In this document: positions 37,847-49,546 of the stretch, one piece after another
Layout: the number at the start of each line of letters is the position of its first letter
Numbering within the stretch: the first letter of the stretch is position 1
Assembly: GCA_964304625.1 (NCBI GenBank)
Contig: OZ199839.1
Span: forward strand, 11,036,001-11,100,000
Direction of reading: 5' to 3'
Source of the DNA: Kudoa neothunni
Taxonomy: Eukaryota; Cnidaria
Length of the DNA stretch: 64,000 bases
Translations under genes and position numbers: made by a program
The notes under the pieces: model-generated
The model's input: the letters and a program-made list of their open reading frames with translations, nothing else
The model's database searches: none
What the model was told of the DNA's origin: nothing

Positions 37847-39195
37847 AATGGTACTGGCTATTCTTATGGTAATAAATATCTTCTATAATAGCTAAGATAT
37901 TACAAAACTGATTTCATTAATGTGAAAAGCTATTTTTTATTTCCTCAAAAATAAAATTTCATAAAGATATCTTTTTATTAAAATTCACTGGTGAGTTTGA
38001 GCTTTATATCGTAGTTGGTTCTTTAAATTTGCCTACGTATATCCCCGTTTGTCAAAATAATACTTTGTGGAATTTTTATTTAGTGGAGTAAATACTTTAT
38101 TAAATATACAAATAGGCATAATTTCACAATTTCTAATATTTGACACTTGAGAATTCTTTTGACGATGTTGTATTTGGGCATTTTAGATATTGAGGTTTAT
38201 TCAAATTTATATTGCTTACACAATAATATAATTTTAAATCTTATTTTAAAATTTGTTATCTGGATTAAAAGTTCTTATCAATAATTAATAAATCGTTAAA
38301 TTTAAAATATTTGAGTAACAATCTTACCTCAAGAGAAACTATACGCAATATTCTCTAAGTGTTATTTTCGTTAGCCTCACATTTCACAAAAATATTTACT
38401 TCTGTTAAAATTTTTGTAGATGAGTGAATGATTATTATTAAATTGAGATTTTATTTCCTTACCATGATTATTTATGACAATTTATTGATTTGTGATTTTT
38501 CTAGGCGGGGGTCTCATAAATTGCCGCTATACTCTACGGAAAATAACGTTAATATTCAAAACATATGAGAATTTTTTAGTATCAAATTAAAATTTCAAAA
38601 TGGATTCCTTTTTTTAATTTCACCACTTCTTTATCAACTGCATACGTTGATTATCAACATATAAATTTTTTTTCATTGTACATTAATGCGGTTTAAATAA
38701 TAGCATTATTCAAACTTTATGCATCAAATTTTGACCATAAAATCTCCTAAATTTATTATACATAACCGTTATCAATCTTAAATTAAAACCAATAAATATA
38801 TTTAGAAATTTCTTTAAAAATCAACAGCTTTGCAGCACTACAAAAGAGGTTTCGTGCATATTAGACAAGGTTACTTTGGCCGGCTAGATCGCATGGCGCA
38901 CCTGGTTTATGACTAAAACCCCTGAACTTATTAGTAATATGAAAAACGTCATTATCAATCTTAAAACACGTTTTGCCGCTAGTGTATTCACGAATAAATG
39001 CATTTCAAGTGAATTCAATGAATATAGGATGATTAAAGGACTATACTCATCAGAAATGTTTAATAAGAAACTAACTTAATAAATTTTGTATAAACGAGGG
39101 AATAAATAATAGCTTTACACATTAATAAAATCAATTTTATAATATCTTAGCTATTCTAGAAGATATTCCTTACCGTAAGAATAGTCAGTACCATT
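37847..39195. repeat. R element, copy 3 (most complete)
   Basis: The ends AATGGTACTGGCTATTCTTA and, inverted, AATGGTACTGACTATTCTTA continue inward for about 110 bp. The interior is nearly identical to 12220-13440. No protein is encoded. Confidence 0.65.
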
Positions 39196-39950
39196 GAAAA
39201 TGCGATTACCGTATCGAATAGTCTTGATACTCGAAAATATCTAAAATTATTCTAAATTTCGATTCGAAGGTTCTCACTTTAATTGTTTAAGAAATAAGCT
39301 AAAGCAATGTATATCGACTTCTACTATCTCTGAAAAGTAACACATACTTCCCGGCTTCGTTAGTTATAAGGAATATTCTCCATTGAAAAGTTGGTCAAAC
39401 CATTCAAACAATACATTACTCTCTTCAATTAACCTATAGAAGTGTATATATGGTAATTACACACATTATTGGTTGGAAAAATTAAAATATAATAGTTATA
39501 TTGTAATAAAAATAATAAAAAATGTGCAAAACAAATTTGTAACCGACCCAATGTGGAAAATACAGTACACACTACTCTACGAGCTGAAATATTTTACTGA
39601 GTCCCATTTTTATTACACATTTTTATTGGGTGAAAGAAACTGTCTCAAAAAAACGTATGAATAAAATAATGCGTATGGAATATTTTTAAAAGATTGTAAA
39701 TGTATTGATGTCCAAAGGTTGATCATATCGTAACTATTAAATTTTAATTATAAAATTTTTATCATAAAATGGTGGCAGTGGGTATTGCAACGAATCCGTT
39801 TAACCTGTATGCTCGGACTGTCTATTGTAACGGGAGGAAATAACCCTTAAACTAACATGTCAATTAAATTTTAAACTTCATTTTTATAATTGGTGACTTT
39901 TTTGAAAAATAATTTAAAAATTTGGGGAAATTATAGTAGGTAGAATTTTC
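39196..39950. other. Duplicated non-coding spacer
   Basis: This is the counterpart of 13441-14157 and 59461-60023. No supported gene is present. Confidence 0.5.
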
Positions 39951-40913
39951 GGTAATGAGGAGTGTGTAGCACCTAGAAACCACTATCTTGCGCATGTTCC
40001 TTCATTCTAATTTTTCACGATTGTTTATAATAAAATAATATCGAGAGCAAAGATTCAGCACAAAATAACAACTTCTAAATTCTAACAATTCTTAAACCGA
40101 ACATTGTGGGGTGCACGTGCAATCTCCATCATGAGACAATGAACATTGAATTTTCTCTTTCTCTCTTCTCTTAATAACTCGACTGTTACATATTATCAAT
40201 ATTTAAATTTTTGTCTACTATAATATAACAATTTTAAAACGATAAACTTAAAAAAAGGTCTTCCACATTTTTCACAAAAAATATATTTTCTATTACATAA
40301 ATATGTTGTGTTAACTACTAATGTATATAAACAAGTTTACAATAGGTATTTTTAGTTTATAATTTTTTTGGACGATTTATATTTACTTATAGGATTGTTA
40401 TACTATCATTTTTATTAACATTTATTAATTGCAAAAATTATGCATGTAAATATCAACAATTCTAAATGTTCATTATGTCAAAGGCCTCATCAAAAAAATC
40501 TGTGCACAAATATTTTATTGAAAATTATTTATTTAACAATTCTTTTGAATAAATAAAAATAGAAGCCAGAATCCATGTAAGATTTTAAAAACGGTGACAA
40601 TAATTTACAATTTTTTATTGTTATTCTTAATTCATTAATTCAGGTATTCTCAACCGGAGGGAAATGACGAGGGGTAAATTAAATAACATCCAAATTGGAT
40701 GTGGAATTTTTTGCTTAATGTGCTTGAGATGTACTGCAGGATTTCTAAGGAATTATATTATGTGAGGATATTAAAATCAATATGAAATAGGGAGAAATTC
40801 TTCCAAAACTTTGTAGGAATAAGTATTTAACAGTTATTTTTAAAACTATTATCAATCTCTATCTTTTATATCTCTTTTATTTTTTGGTGATGCATCCCCT
40901 AATAATTATAATA

Positions 40914-41766
40914 CAGTAAGAAACCAAATTCACGTAATCCCCTCGGGACCAAGGAAAAGTGCGTAAAACCGGTCACGTCCAATTTCACTCACCCGCGTGC
41001 GCAATTATTCAGAAAAAATTGGCACTTAATAATGATTAAATTGCGTTTATAAAGGCTAATTAACTATATATTAATTTTTAAATGATAATTAAAACTCGAG
41101 AAACGTGTTAACAGTACAAAAATATTTGTCAACGATCTATGAAATACTCTTCTTGTTGCTATCGGTAGAATACGGCAGTTTCGTCTACATTTTAAAAATA
41201 ATTTTCAGAGTATCTTTTAAAAAATGTTCTGATTTAATTCGTCTATTACGAAGTAGTTTCAGATGTAGAAACAGTAGATTACCTAATAAAATTTGATTTT
41301 TTAATGTTGGACCTTTTTTTAAAGAGCAAAACCTGCCACGAATTGCACATGAAGGCAAACCTTTTTCTTTGACGAATTGATTTCTCTTGATAATTATCGT
41401 GAAGACGCTTATTACAATCTTTCTGCTTCGTGTCCACCCAATCCACTCATATACATTTTCATCAACAAAATTAAATTGTCTTGCATACAAATTATTTCTA
41501 TTTTTAGATTATAAAACCATTTATATGTTTTGATTATTTTATTTTCCATCTCTAGGATGACATTAGGAGTCGGGATAATAGATATTTTAAAATGTGATAC
41601 AGTGACAGTTTTTGGGTCGTTAGATTGAAGACTTTCATAATAACTAGTAATATTGTATTCTTCGACAATAGGTATAGTTATAGGAGTTTATGACATTAAA
41701 TATTAACTTAACTAAATGATAAACAAGAAGCACCCAGGAAAAGTGCGTGAAATTGGTTACCTACTG
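40914..41766 (-). mobile_element. Tc1/mariner-pogo-like element with TA target duplication
   Basis: Against the empty sites at 15110 and 60980 the insertion is exact. TA stands on both sides (40912-40913 and 41767-41768), and the ends CAGTAAGAAACCAAATTCACG-like and (inverted) CAGTAGGTAACCAATTTCACG-like form a 21-bp imperfect inverted repeat. A TA duplication with CAGT ends suits the pogo/Tigger branch. The only sizeable frame, 41185-41490 on the minus strand (101 residues), shows no motif I can name, so the element is either non-autonomous or decayed. Confidence 0.7.
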
Positions 41767-41800
41767 TAATACTTAACATGACTATTTTCATGGTAATTAA

Positions 41801-44114
41801 CCCATTCGAGTTTTATGTATCGAAAATGATACACCAGTATTTCGATTGTATATCTATATATAAATAATATACCTATTTTTTCCCCATTTTAATTTAAGTG
41901 AAAAATAAAAATTGTTTATAATATAACGATATAAATGTAAAATTATTTATTTGGAAGTTTTACTGATTCTTTTTTTTCCGTCCGCCTAAGTATGGGCATC
42001 GGCACGAAAAAATGTTTCTGTTGTGCTAGAAGAAACTGAAACTGCTAACATATATTATCTTTTGAATTAATTTTACATTGTATTCAATTTAAACATCATA
42101 CCTAAACTGATTGCGGAAATAATATACTTTAACTAGTGTATCATTTTCGATGCATAAAACCCAAGTGTTTACGGTAAACTCTCAAAATGAACGTCACTGA
42201 GTATTTAAAATTACCTGATGCAATCAAAAATTTTGACGAAATTTGCGATAACACATTACTGATATTGTTGAACTTCCGCCTGACAATGTTGGTGTAGTTA
42301 CTGATGAAGAGGACAGTTATATTCCCATTGGCGATAATATCATCAGAGACAATGATATCCATGATATTGCGGGTCATATTGAAATATTTACTATTTTAGG
42401 AGATCCGGGAGAAATAGAATTTATTGAAAAGGTTTTATGGAGAAAATATACGAATGAATTAATTCAAAAAAGAGAAAACAGGGGTGAAAATGTACCAATT
42501 CAATATGATCTATACCCAGGTTTTTTTGAATTAAATCTGTTATTTTAACAAAATTTAGATTCATATGAAATATATAAGCAATTATTTGATGACAATCTTG
42601 TATTGAAAATAGTTAAGCAGACAAATATTTACTCTCGCCAGAAGAATGATCATGACTTTCACGTATCTGTTAATGAAATGAAAAATTTCATAGGCATACT
42701 TATATTATCTGGTTATCATAACTTACCAAGACAGAAAATGTATTGGGAAACTGCTGAAGACTCTGGCGTCCAATTAGTTAAAAAAGCCATGACTTTAAAA
42801 CGTTTTAAAGAAATTAAACGTTATGTACACTTTGCTGATAACAACTCAATCGATGTAAGCGATAAAATGGCTAAATTAAGACCGTTAATCGATAAGTTGA
42901 ATGCTAATTTTAAAAAATTCTAGATTTTTGATAAAACATTATCAATCGATAAACAAATGGTGCCTTATTTTGGTATGCACTCGGCCAAAATGTTTATAAA
43001 AGGCAAACCAGTAAGGTTCGGATTCAAGTTATGGATTATGGCCAGCAAGTCTGGTTATATATACAGCTTCAAAATTTATTGCGGTAAGAAAGAGCAAATA
43101 ACCAATTTTGTCTCGGTGAGAATGTGGTTTTAAATTTTCTAAAGGATATTGATGATTTAAGTGAAGTGGATCTTTATATTGACAACTTCTTTACATCCTA
43201 CAAATTACTAAAGTTGTTGAAGGAAATGGATGTGGCGGCTACTGGTACAGTAAGACCGAATCGAACTGGGAAGCGTCCTCTTTTATGCTTTAATGTTTTT
43301 TCCAAAAATAAAAGAGGATATTTCGAACAATATGAAGATTCTCATCAAATTTATTGTTCCCAATGGAATGACACGAAGCCGGTTATTGTAATGAGCAACC
43401 ACTACACATGTTATCCATTAGTGTCCATAAAAAGATACTCCAAAAAGGATAACAAAAATATAATTATTGACCAGCCTCAAATGATACATAAATACAACAA
43501 AAACATGGGTGATGTTGATTTGGCCGATAATGGTATTGCCAATTATAGAATTTCTATAAGAGGAAAAAAATGGTATTGGCCAATTTTCACTAACCTGATA
43601 TCCATGTGTGTTGTTAACCCCTGGAAAATTTATAATTCCTTAACAGACAAACCTATTGATCTTTTAGAGCACACCAGCGCAATCGTGTCAAATTTGATAA
43701 AAACCTCAAATGATATACCTAACAAGAAAAAATCCAAATTATCTCAAATTATTAAATCTAATATGTGCCCAAAGCCCCTAATAACAACTGATAAATCTGG
43801 AAAAAGACTGAGATGCGCCATATGCCATAAAATCACCGTATATTTTTGTGAAGGGTGCTCCACCGGACTCCATACAAAATGTTTCGCCCTATTTCACAGT
43901 TGACGAATAATTTTCAATATAGTGTCGTAATAATATAATTAAAACAATTATTCTTATATAGTATTAATTAAGTTTTTATTTTTTGCACATGCACGTTCTC
44001 GGGGGTTTTATGTATCGAAAATGATACATTCATAAAATCGCAATATTTTTTTAACCTATTATCACAGTTTAATTTTAATTCTTATAATTTTTTAATATAG
44101 AAAACCTGAATAGG
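41801..44114 (+). mobile_element. piggyBac transposon in TTAA site
   Basis: TTAA at 41797-41800 and 44115-44118 flanks the ends CCCATTCGAGTTTT and (inverted) CCTATTCAGGTTTT. The palindrome TGTATCGAAAATGATACA lies near both ends. Compared with the paralogue near 15140, the insertion is clean. The element is 2.3 kb long with a transposase broken in about three places. Confidence 0.92.
42187..43903 (+). pseudogene. Nearly whole piggyBac transposase with a 39-nt intron
   Basis: It starts MNVTEYLKLPDAIKNF at 42187, followed by an acidic region after a frame slip near 42250. An apparent GT-AG intron (about 42520-42558, 39 nt) removes an in-frame stop and joins QYDLYP to DSYEIYKQLFDDNLVLKIVK. The next part has MKNFIGILILSGYHNLPRQK and, past a stop at 42921-42923, TLSIDKQMVPYFGMHSAK (first catalytic Asp). 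After another slip near 43120 come VDLYIDNFFTSYKLLK (second Asp), NKNMGDVDLADNGIANYR and KKWYWPIFTNLISMCVVNPW. The C-terminal finger is RCAICHKITVYFCEGCSTGLHTKC. It is a recent but inactive copy. Confidence 0.82.
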
Positions 44115-44587
44115 TTAATAGTAATGGGTAAATAGTTGTGACTAATTTAATTATGTTTAGGACATAAGAGCGAAAAAATTGGCAAGAAATAATTTACTTT
44201 GGAAAATCTGAAAAATAAAATCCATATAAGGCTTGTAAGAGTTGATGGAATTAAAAACTGTCATTTTGCGAGCGTAAGTGTCTGTTAGGACAAAAATTTA
44301 CCCCCAAACCTCAAATAACTCCTGCTATAACTAAACCAGTATAAAACCTTACAGTAAAAGTGAATTTTGCTTCCAAGTTAAGGTAATAAATTTTAATTTT
44401 TTACCAGGCTGAGGGATAACTATGAAAAAACGGTTGAGAACCCTGCATTAAACGATTATATTCGATTTGTTTTATTAAAAATAAAACACATTTAATATTT
44501 ATTTCAGTATGGATTGAATATATTTTATTTTATTATTATTTTTATAATCGTATTGGGATCGGATTTTAAATCTATACATCTTATAAT

Positions 44588-45986
44588 TAGAGAACGTCGT
44601 TTTAGACGTGTATTTTCCGATTTCAGCAGTGCGCATGCTCGTACAAAACGTTCTGCGAAAAATAGTACAATACGCGGAAAAACAATATGATTTTATAATT
44701 TACCGTTATAATATAATATTGAAAGTATTCTAAATCGTTCATTTGACAAACGCATCCTATCTTGCGTGAATACATGTTGCAGAGCGCGGAAATGTTAAAC
44801 ATTCCCGCTGAAAATTTTCTTTTTCCGCAATGCCGCAAACGAATTGTGACATATCAGATAATTTCACATTATTAGAATTATAATATTGTGAAAAATCAAT
44901 ATTTCGAACAGTTTCGAAAGAGTGATCGGACGGAAAGCAACCTTCAATTTGTTTATTAATTATTGTAAACATCTAAACAAATTAACAAATTTTGACATAT
45001 TTCCGAAAATCTTTTCTCTTCTGTCTAATGGGAACATTTCCATGGAATTTTTAAAATTATTTAATATATCTGTAGGGAAATATTGTAATTACATTTCATC
45101 CAATTATGGAGATGTGAAAACCATATGAACTCTTGGATTCGATCGGCGTGGAAAAATCATACAATGGAGACAAAGATATTTAAATGAATTTAAGGTAAAT
45201 ATGTAATTCGCTTAATGATTCATTGGATGTCTTAGAAATACTCATAAATGATGAAACAGAATCATGGGTTGAATTCAACAAAAAGTCGGAAATGGCTGGA
45301 AAATATTAAACACAGCGTTGTATACAATTGTATGTACTGTACCATCTTATGTCAAGTACTTGTGGGATCTCTTTTCGAAACACTATTCCATGATTCACAA
45401 GAATTTGAAGGAATGAATTTTTTGCAGATCTATTTTTATACAAAAGTGCAGAAAATTTCATGCAGAACTTGTTGACTCTATCAAACACAACGTCAACCGA
45501 TCTTTTAACTGCCAGGTGTATCATCGACAAATACGTATCCACCAAGGAGCGACTGTTTGGGAATGATCTAGAAGGCCAACAATACTTTGACAAAAATCGT
45601 CGCAGATAACTTTTCTTATCAATCAGAAACAGCGGAACTCCATCAAAAACTACAATAGACACCTATTCTACATCTAAAAAAAATATTTGGCATAACGGAC
45701 GTCTCTTTAAACGTTTTTTCAATGAAATGTGTTTTTTCGATTTCATATTCTCGTCAACTGTATTTTGTTTTAACGGAAGTTTTACTTTACAATATTTGCA
45801 AATTAATTCATTTTTAACATTTTCTATGTCCGTCCACTCTTCCAGAAAACTAGAAATTTCTCTCTTATGTCTAGCCATGTCTATGTTAACTCGGAAAAGA
45901 TAGCCATCATTTATGCAAAATAAACGTCGAACTTTTAAAAAAATTCGACGGCTAAAATCGATTTTAATCGAAAACGATATTCCCTA
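44588..45986 (-). mobile_element. hAT transposon fossil, second copy, perfect 8-bp target duplication
   Basis: It is flanked by CTTATAAT on both sides (44580-44587 and 45987-45994), with inverted ends TAGAGAACGTCGTTTTAGA and TAGGGAATATCGTTTTCGA. The minus-strand pieces at 45663-45878 (BED-like finger ELICKYCKVKL...KKHISLKKR) and 45306-45662 (RVNKFCMKF...VLDIRWYSTYN) match the copy at 15594-16938. It is broken in the same way, so the decay predates the duplication. Confidence 0.8.
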
Positions 45987-46307
45987 CTTATAATATACCA
46001 TATATATTCTTTATGCATTAAAGAAAGCTGAAATATCGTTAATTTAATCATTTTTGCATATTCATAGATAGACATGTATTTATTTATTCAGTAATATATT
46101 TAATCATACTAAAAACGTTATTTAAAAGTTCTAATTTTTCCCCATTAATTGATCTGAATCATTCTTCGGATAAATATGCTTCTAAGATTTCAAAAGAAAC
46201 TCCTCTTTTTATTCTTAGGAATTTTGTTTTCAGTCTTCCCCAGCAGGCCTCGATGGTATTAGTGTGAAACCCATCGCGAACATATTCTATAGAATGATTA
46301 ATTTTTA

Positions 46308-49300
46308 GGCAGTGTCTATTTTGCCGGACGCGCTTTTTCTCTTAAAATAATAATTCAATCGCTACAATTTTTTCCTAAAAATATCTTTTATAAATGCAGA
46401 ATATAAATTTAGTGTCATTAATTCAGTGACGAATTTTTAACATAGCTAATTTGTATCCATAATATCCAAATGAAAATACAGTAAAGTAAAACTATTTGGC
46501 CAATTCGTATTTTAAGTTTTTATAATTAGCTGAACATTTTTAGCAGGTGATTGATACATCACTAAAATTTAATAAAATGTTGAGTATTCTACTTTAAATA
46601 ATAAATGTTTGAAATTATCTTGTATGGCAACGCCAAATAATTGTGACAGTTTAACTTCCACATAATATTATATTTGAATATTATATATCGATATTAGTGT
46701 TATTATTACTATCATCATTTTCTTTTTTTCTCAAACCAATAACTGTTTGAAATACACCTTTTGGTCTACCTCTCAATTTCACTACTGTTGGCAGTTTAAT
46801 TCCTATAATTTTATGAATTTAGCAAAATGGACAAAAGATACACACCCTTCAAAGATGGATTTTTAGTTGTGGTATCATCTACAATATTCGGGATCTCCAT
46901 ATCAATTATTGATGATGGAACGTTATCATTAACTGCTTCTAGTATATCCTCATTCTCTAATCGTGATTCCTCAGTAACTAAACACGAAATAAAAATTCTA
47001 CTAAAGACAATATCATTAATTACATGTTGGGATTGAAATCTCTTGATTGTTTATGATGACAGATTCAGACATTAACTTGAACTAAATTAAGTTGATATAT
47101 GAATAGTGGAAAAAATAGTCACCTTATCCAGAGAATCCCCATTGGAAATAAGAGAGATTAATTCACCTAAAATCTTTTTTAATGAATCATATTGACTCCC
47201 TGTTTTTTCAGACCCTAGCGAAGCTATTTTCTTACAAAGAATTTCTAGCTCCCTGTATCGCTTAAAAGCAGAATTCGGAACAGGGCACTGACTCGAAATT
47301 TCTGTAATACTTGGTTGCACACAACACGAAGGATTTTGAAGATATAAATTTTTGGTCATTTGAATAAATGACAGGTAATATTCTTTGTGCCACCTCTTAT
47401 TACAAATTTTCTCTTCATATAAATTCATGTTCATTATTTTTCTAGCGTAAATAATATGCCTACATGGTAACTCCATACTTACGTAGAAACAACATGTACA
47501 ACTATTGGGATCAGGATTGGCATAGGATTCGATATGATTATTTATTTCATCCTGCATAATATTATACACATATGAAGTTAACAATGTTTTATATTGTTCG
47601 TTAATGTCTGAATTTAATTTCTCAGCAGTTTGGGTTGTCCCACTCTCTAACTGCTTTATTCTCACGCTCAGTCCTCATACTTGGTAAATAAATAAGCAGA
47701 TCGCTGAAAAAGACTTCAATTGTTGAGAATTTTTTTTATGATTTGTTTAATTTTGGAATTTATGCATTCTAATCGATTATTTGTTCTATTTAAAAAAGTA
47801 CCCTTTAGGTTCATGTATGCCGGGCACCATTCATGTTTGATTGGATCCCAAGATTTATTATAATAAGTAATGATTTTTTTGTTACATGTATTATTTAACA
47901 ATTCATGGTAATTTTCATAAATTTTTGGATCATTGGTATAGCAAAGCTTTTGAATCAACTCTAAGGCAGTTTTTCTTTCGGCTTTGTTTATTCCCATTCT
48001 TAATGTAGAGATTTCTCTCCCAAATGTTCTTAAGACATGGTACAGGCATAAGTTTGTACTTACGTTAGGAAATATAGATCTTATAGAGTTTCTTTCAATC
48101 ATGTCTTTATCCGTAATGAAACAAACTGTTTTGGTTGACATTTCCTCGTTATGTTTAAGTAGAGACTGACATAACCAGGTAACAGTCACGGTACTCTCCT
48201 CAGATAAAAGAGCAATAGCTCCTATTTGACTTTGCCCAAATGAATCGATAAACAGACATATATACAATGGCATACGATTATTGATTAATTTATAAGTGGC
48301 ATCCATAAATACTAGTTCGGGAAATTTTTTAATAACGTTTTTCATATAAAGGTCCTGGAAAAATATTCCAGTCATTTCATTGGAGTTATTGTGTAATATT
48401 TCGATAGTTGCATTTGGGTGAGAATTTTTTATTGAATTAAACAATTCCAAAATATCCAACGAAACATTTTTTTTAGTGTTTAGATATAATTATGGATTTG
48501 CTTCAACGAAACCTTTTTTTGTGATTGGTTCATGATTTCTACTTGTACTCTTTTTAAATTTCCATCATAAAAATGAACATTTTTTATAAGATTCTTGCTT
48601 TCTTCATCTAATTTTCTATTCATTGGTAAAAAATCCCTTAAATGCTCATTTCTGTTGCAGCTGTGAGTAAGATCCAATTTTCTAATAACTAACATATTCA
48701 TGTTTTTAGGAACTCGCAGTGTAATGAAGAAATTGCAACCACTTTTATGGCTGTTGATTTTTCTCTTCCCAACACTTTTAGATTGTATCTGAATTCAAAT
48801 TAATTACATCAACGTTTATATAGATAGTTACATTTTTACCACCATGAACACAACAAAAAGTGGCTTCATAATAAACAAGATCAGAGTTCATGTCTCTATC
48901 AAATTTTTTTAGGGCAGTTGAGATTTTTCTAGAGTCTCGGACCCAGTAACAAAAGTTGTTCCGCTTTGAGTACTTATCCATGAATTCTTTAGCCTTTTCA
49001 AAGTTTGTAAATGCATTTCCGACCATAGGTTCAGATGTAATATCCTGAATTAGTAGTGTTTGATCAGACTCTCCTTCCATAGTGATTCTACTCGCGACTA
49101 TCAAAGTTACAACCGCACGCTAGAGGGTATTTTACTCGTTTATGCTGTTATAACACATAAAATTAGATTAATTATATAAATAATACAGATTTATAAAAAT
49201 TTAATGTCGTTTATAATGAAACTTATGAATGAGTTTAAAATATCCTCAATGTATGTTGATACCTAATTATTAATTAAAAGATAAATGAAACTAAATTTAT

Positions 49301-49395
49301 ATTCTGCATTTATAAAAGATATTTTTAGGAAAAAATTGTAGCGATTGAATTATTATTTTAAGAGAAAAAGCGCGTCCGGCAAAATAGACACAGCC
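46308..49395 (-). mobile_element. MULE, second copy, lacking a target duplication
   Basis: It has the same ends and ~100-bp terminal repeats as 16966-20077. The left flank (...TTAATTTTTA) and right flank (AATGGAATA...) do not match. They also belong to two different Merlin elements: the one starting at 39951 on the left and a diverged one on the right. This points to recombination between two MULE insertions rather than a single insertion. Confidence 0.85.
46681..49080 (-). pseudogene. Broken MULE transposase, second copy
   Basis: It starts at the ATG at 49078-49080 (MEGESDQTLLIQ). The FAR1-like part, the MULE core (FPELVFMDATYK, FITDKDMIERN, CLYHV), the SWIM finger CTCCFYVSMELPCRH and the three 3' mini-introns (for example about 47082-47122) are all present and nearly identical to the first copy. 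About four frame breaks split it, and the last exon ends earlier, at 46681. The FAR1-core junction here lacks the extra A seen in the first copy but is still out of frame. Confidence 0.75.
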
Positions 49396-49546
49396 AATGG
49401 AATATATTCTCGTTATTTCTTTCAAAATAAAATCGAAAAACTCCCGTGAATTTTCACGTTTCAATCGTAACCACTCCTCAGTCAGATACAAATGAAGCAT
49501 AAAATTTCGGCACACCATTCATCCTTCGCAAAAGCTTCGTTTTTAA

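Larger units (their letters stand above)
40641..44445. mobile_element. hAT-type miniature element, split by two later insertions
   Basis: The left part 40641-40913 and right part 44119-44445 (plus a short piece at 41767-41800) together match the 0.6-kb element at 14850-15451. Its ends are CAGGTATTCTCAACCG and CGGTTGAGAACCCTG. Confidence 0.65.
39951..46307 (-). mobile_element. Merlin/ISXO2-type transposon, right part replaced, with nested insertions
   Basis: The left end GGTAATGAGGAGTGT starts as in the copies at 14158 and 60024. It contains the split hAT miniature element (40641-44445), a Tc1/pogo-like element (40914-41766), a piggyBac (41801-44114) and the hAT fossil (44588-45986). Only the last 300 bp of the transposase region (46015-46307, minus strand, C-terminal part) survive before the MULE at 46308 begins. 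Confidence 0.7.

Noticed and set aside
39473-39664. 63-residue frame repeated at 59586-59777
   Set aside because: It starts at TTG, is frame-shifted in the third copy near 13730-13900, and lies in duplicated non-coding spacer.
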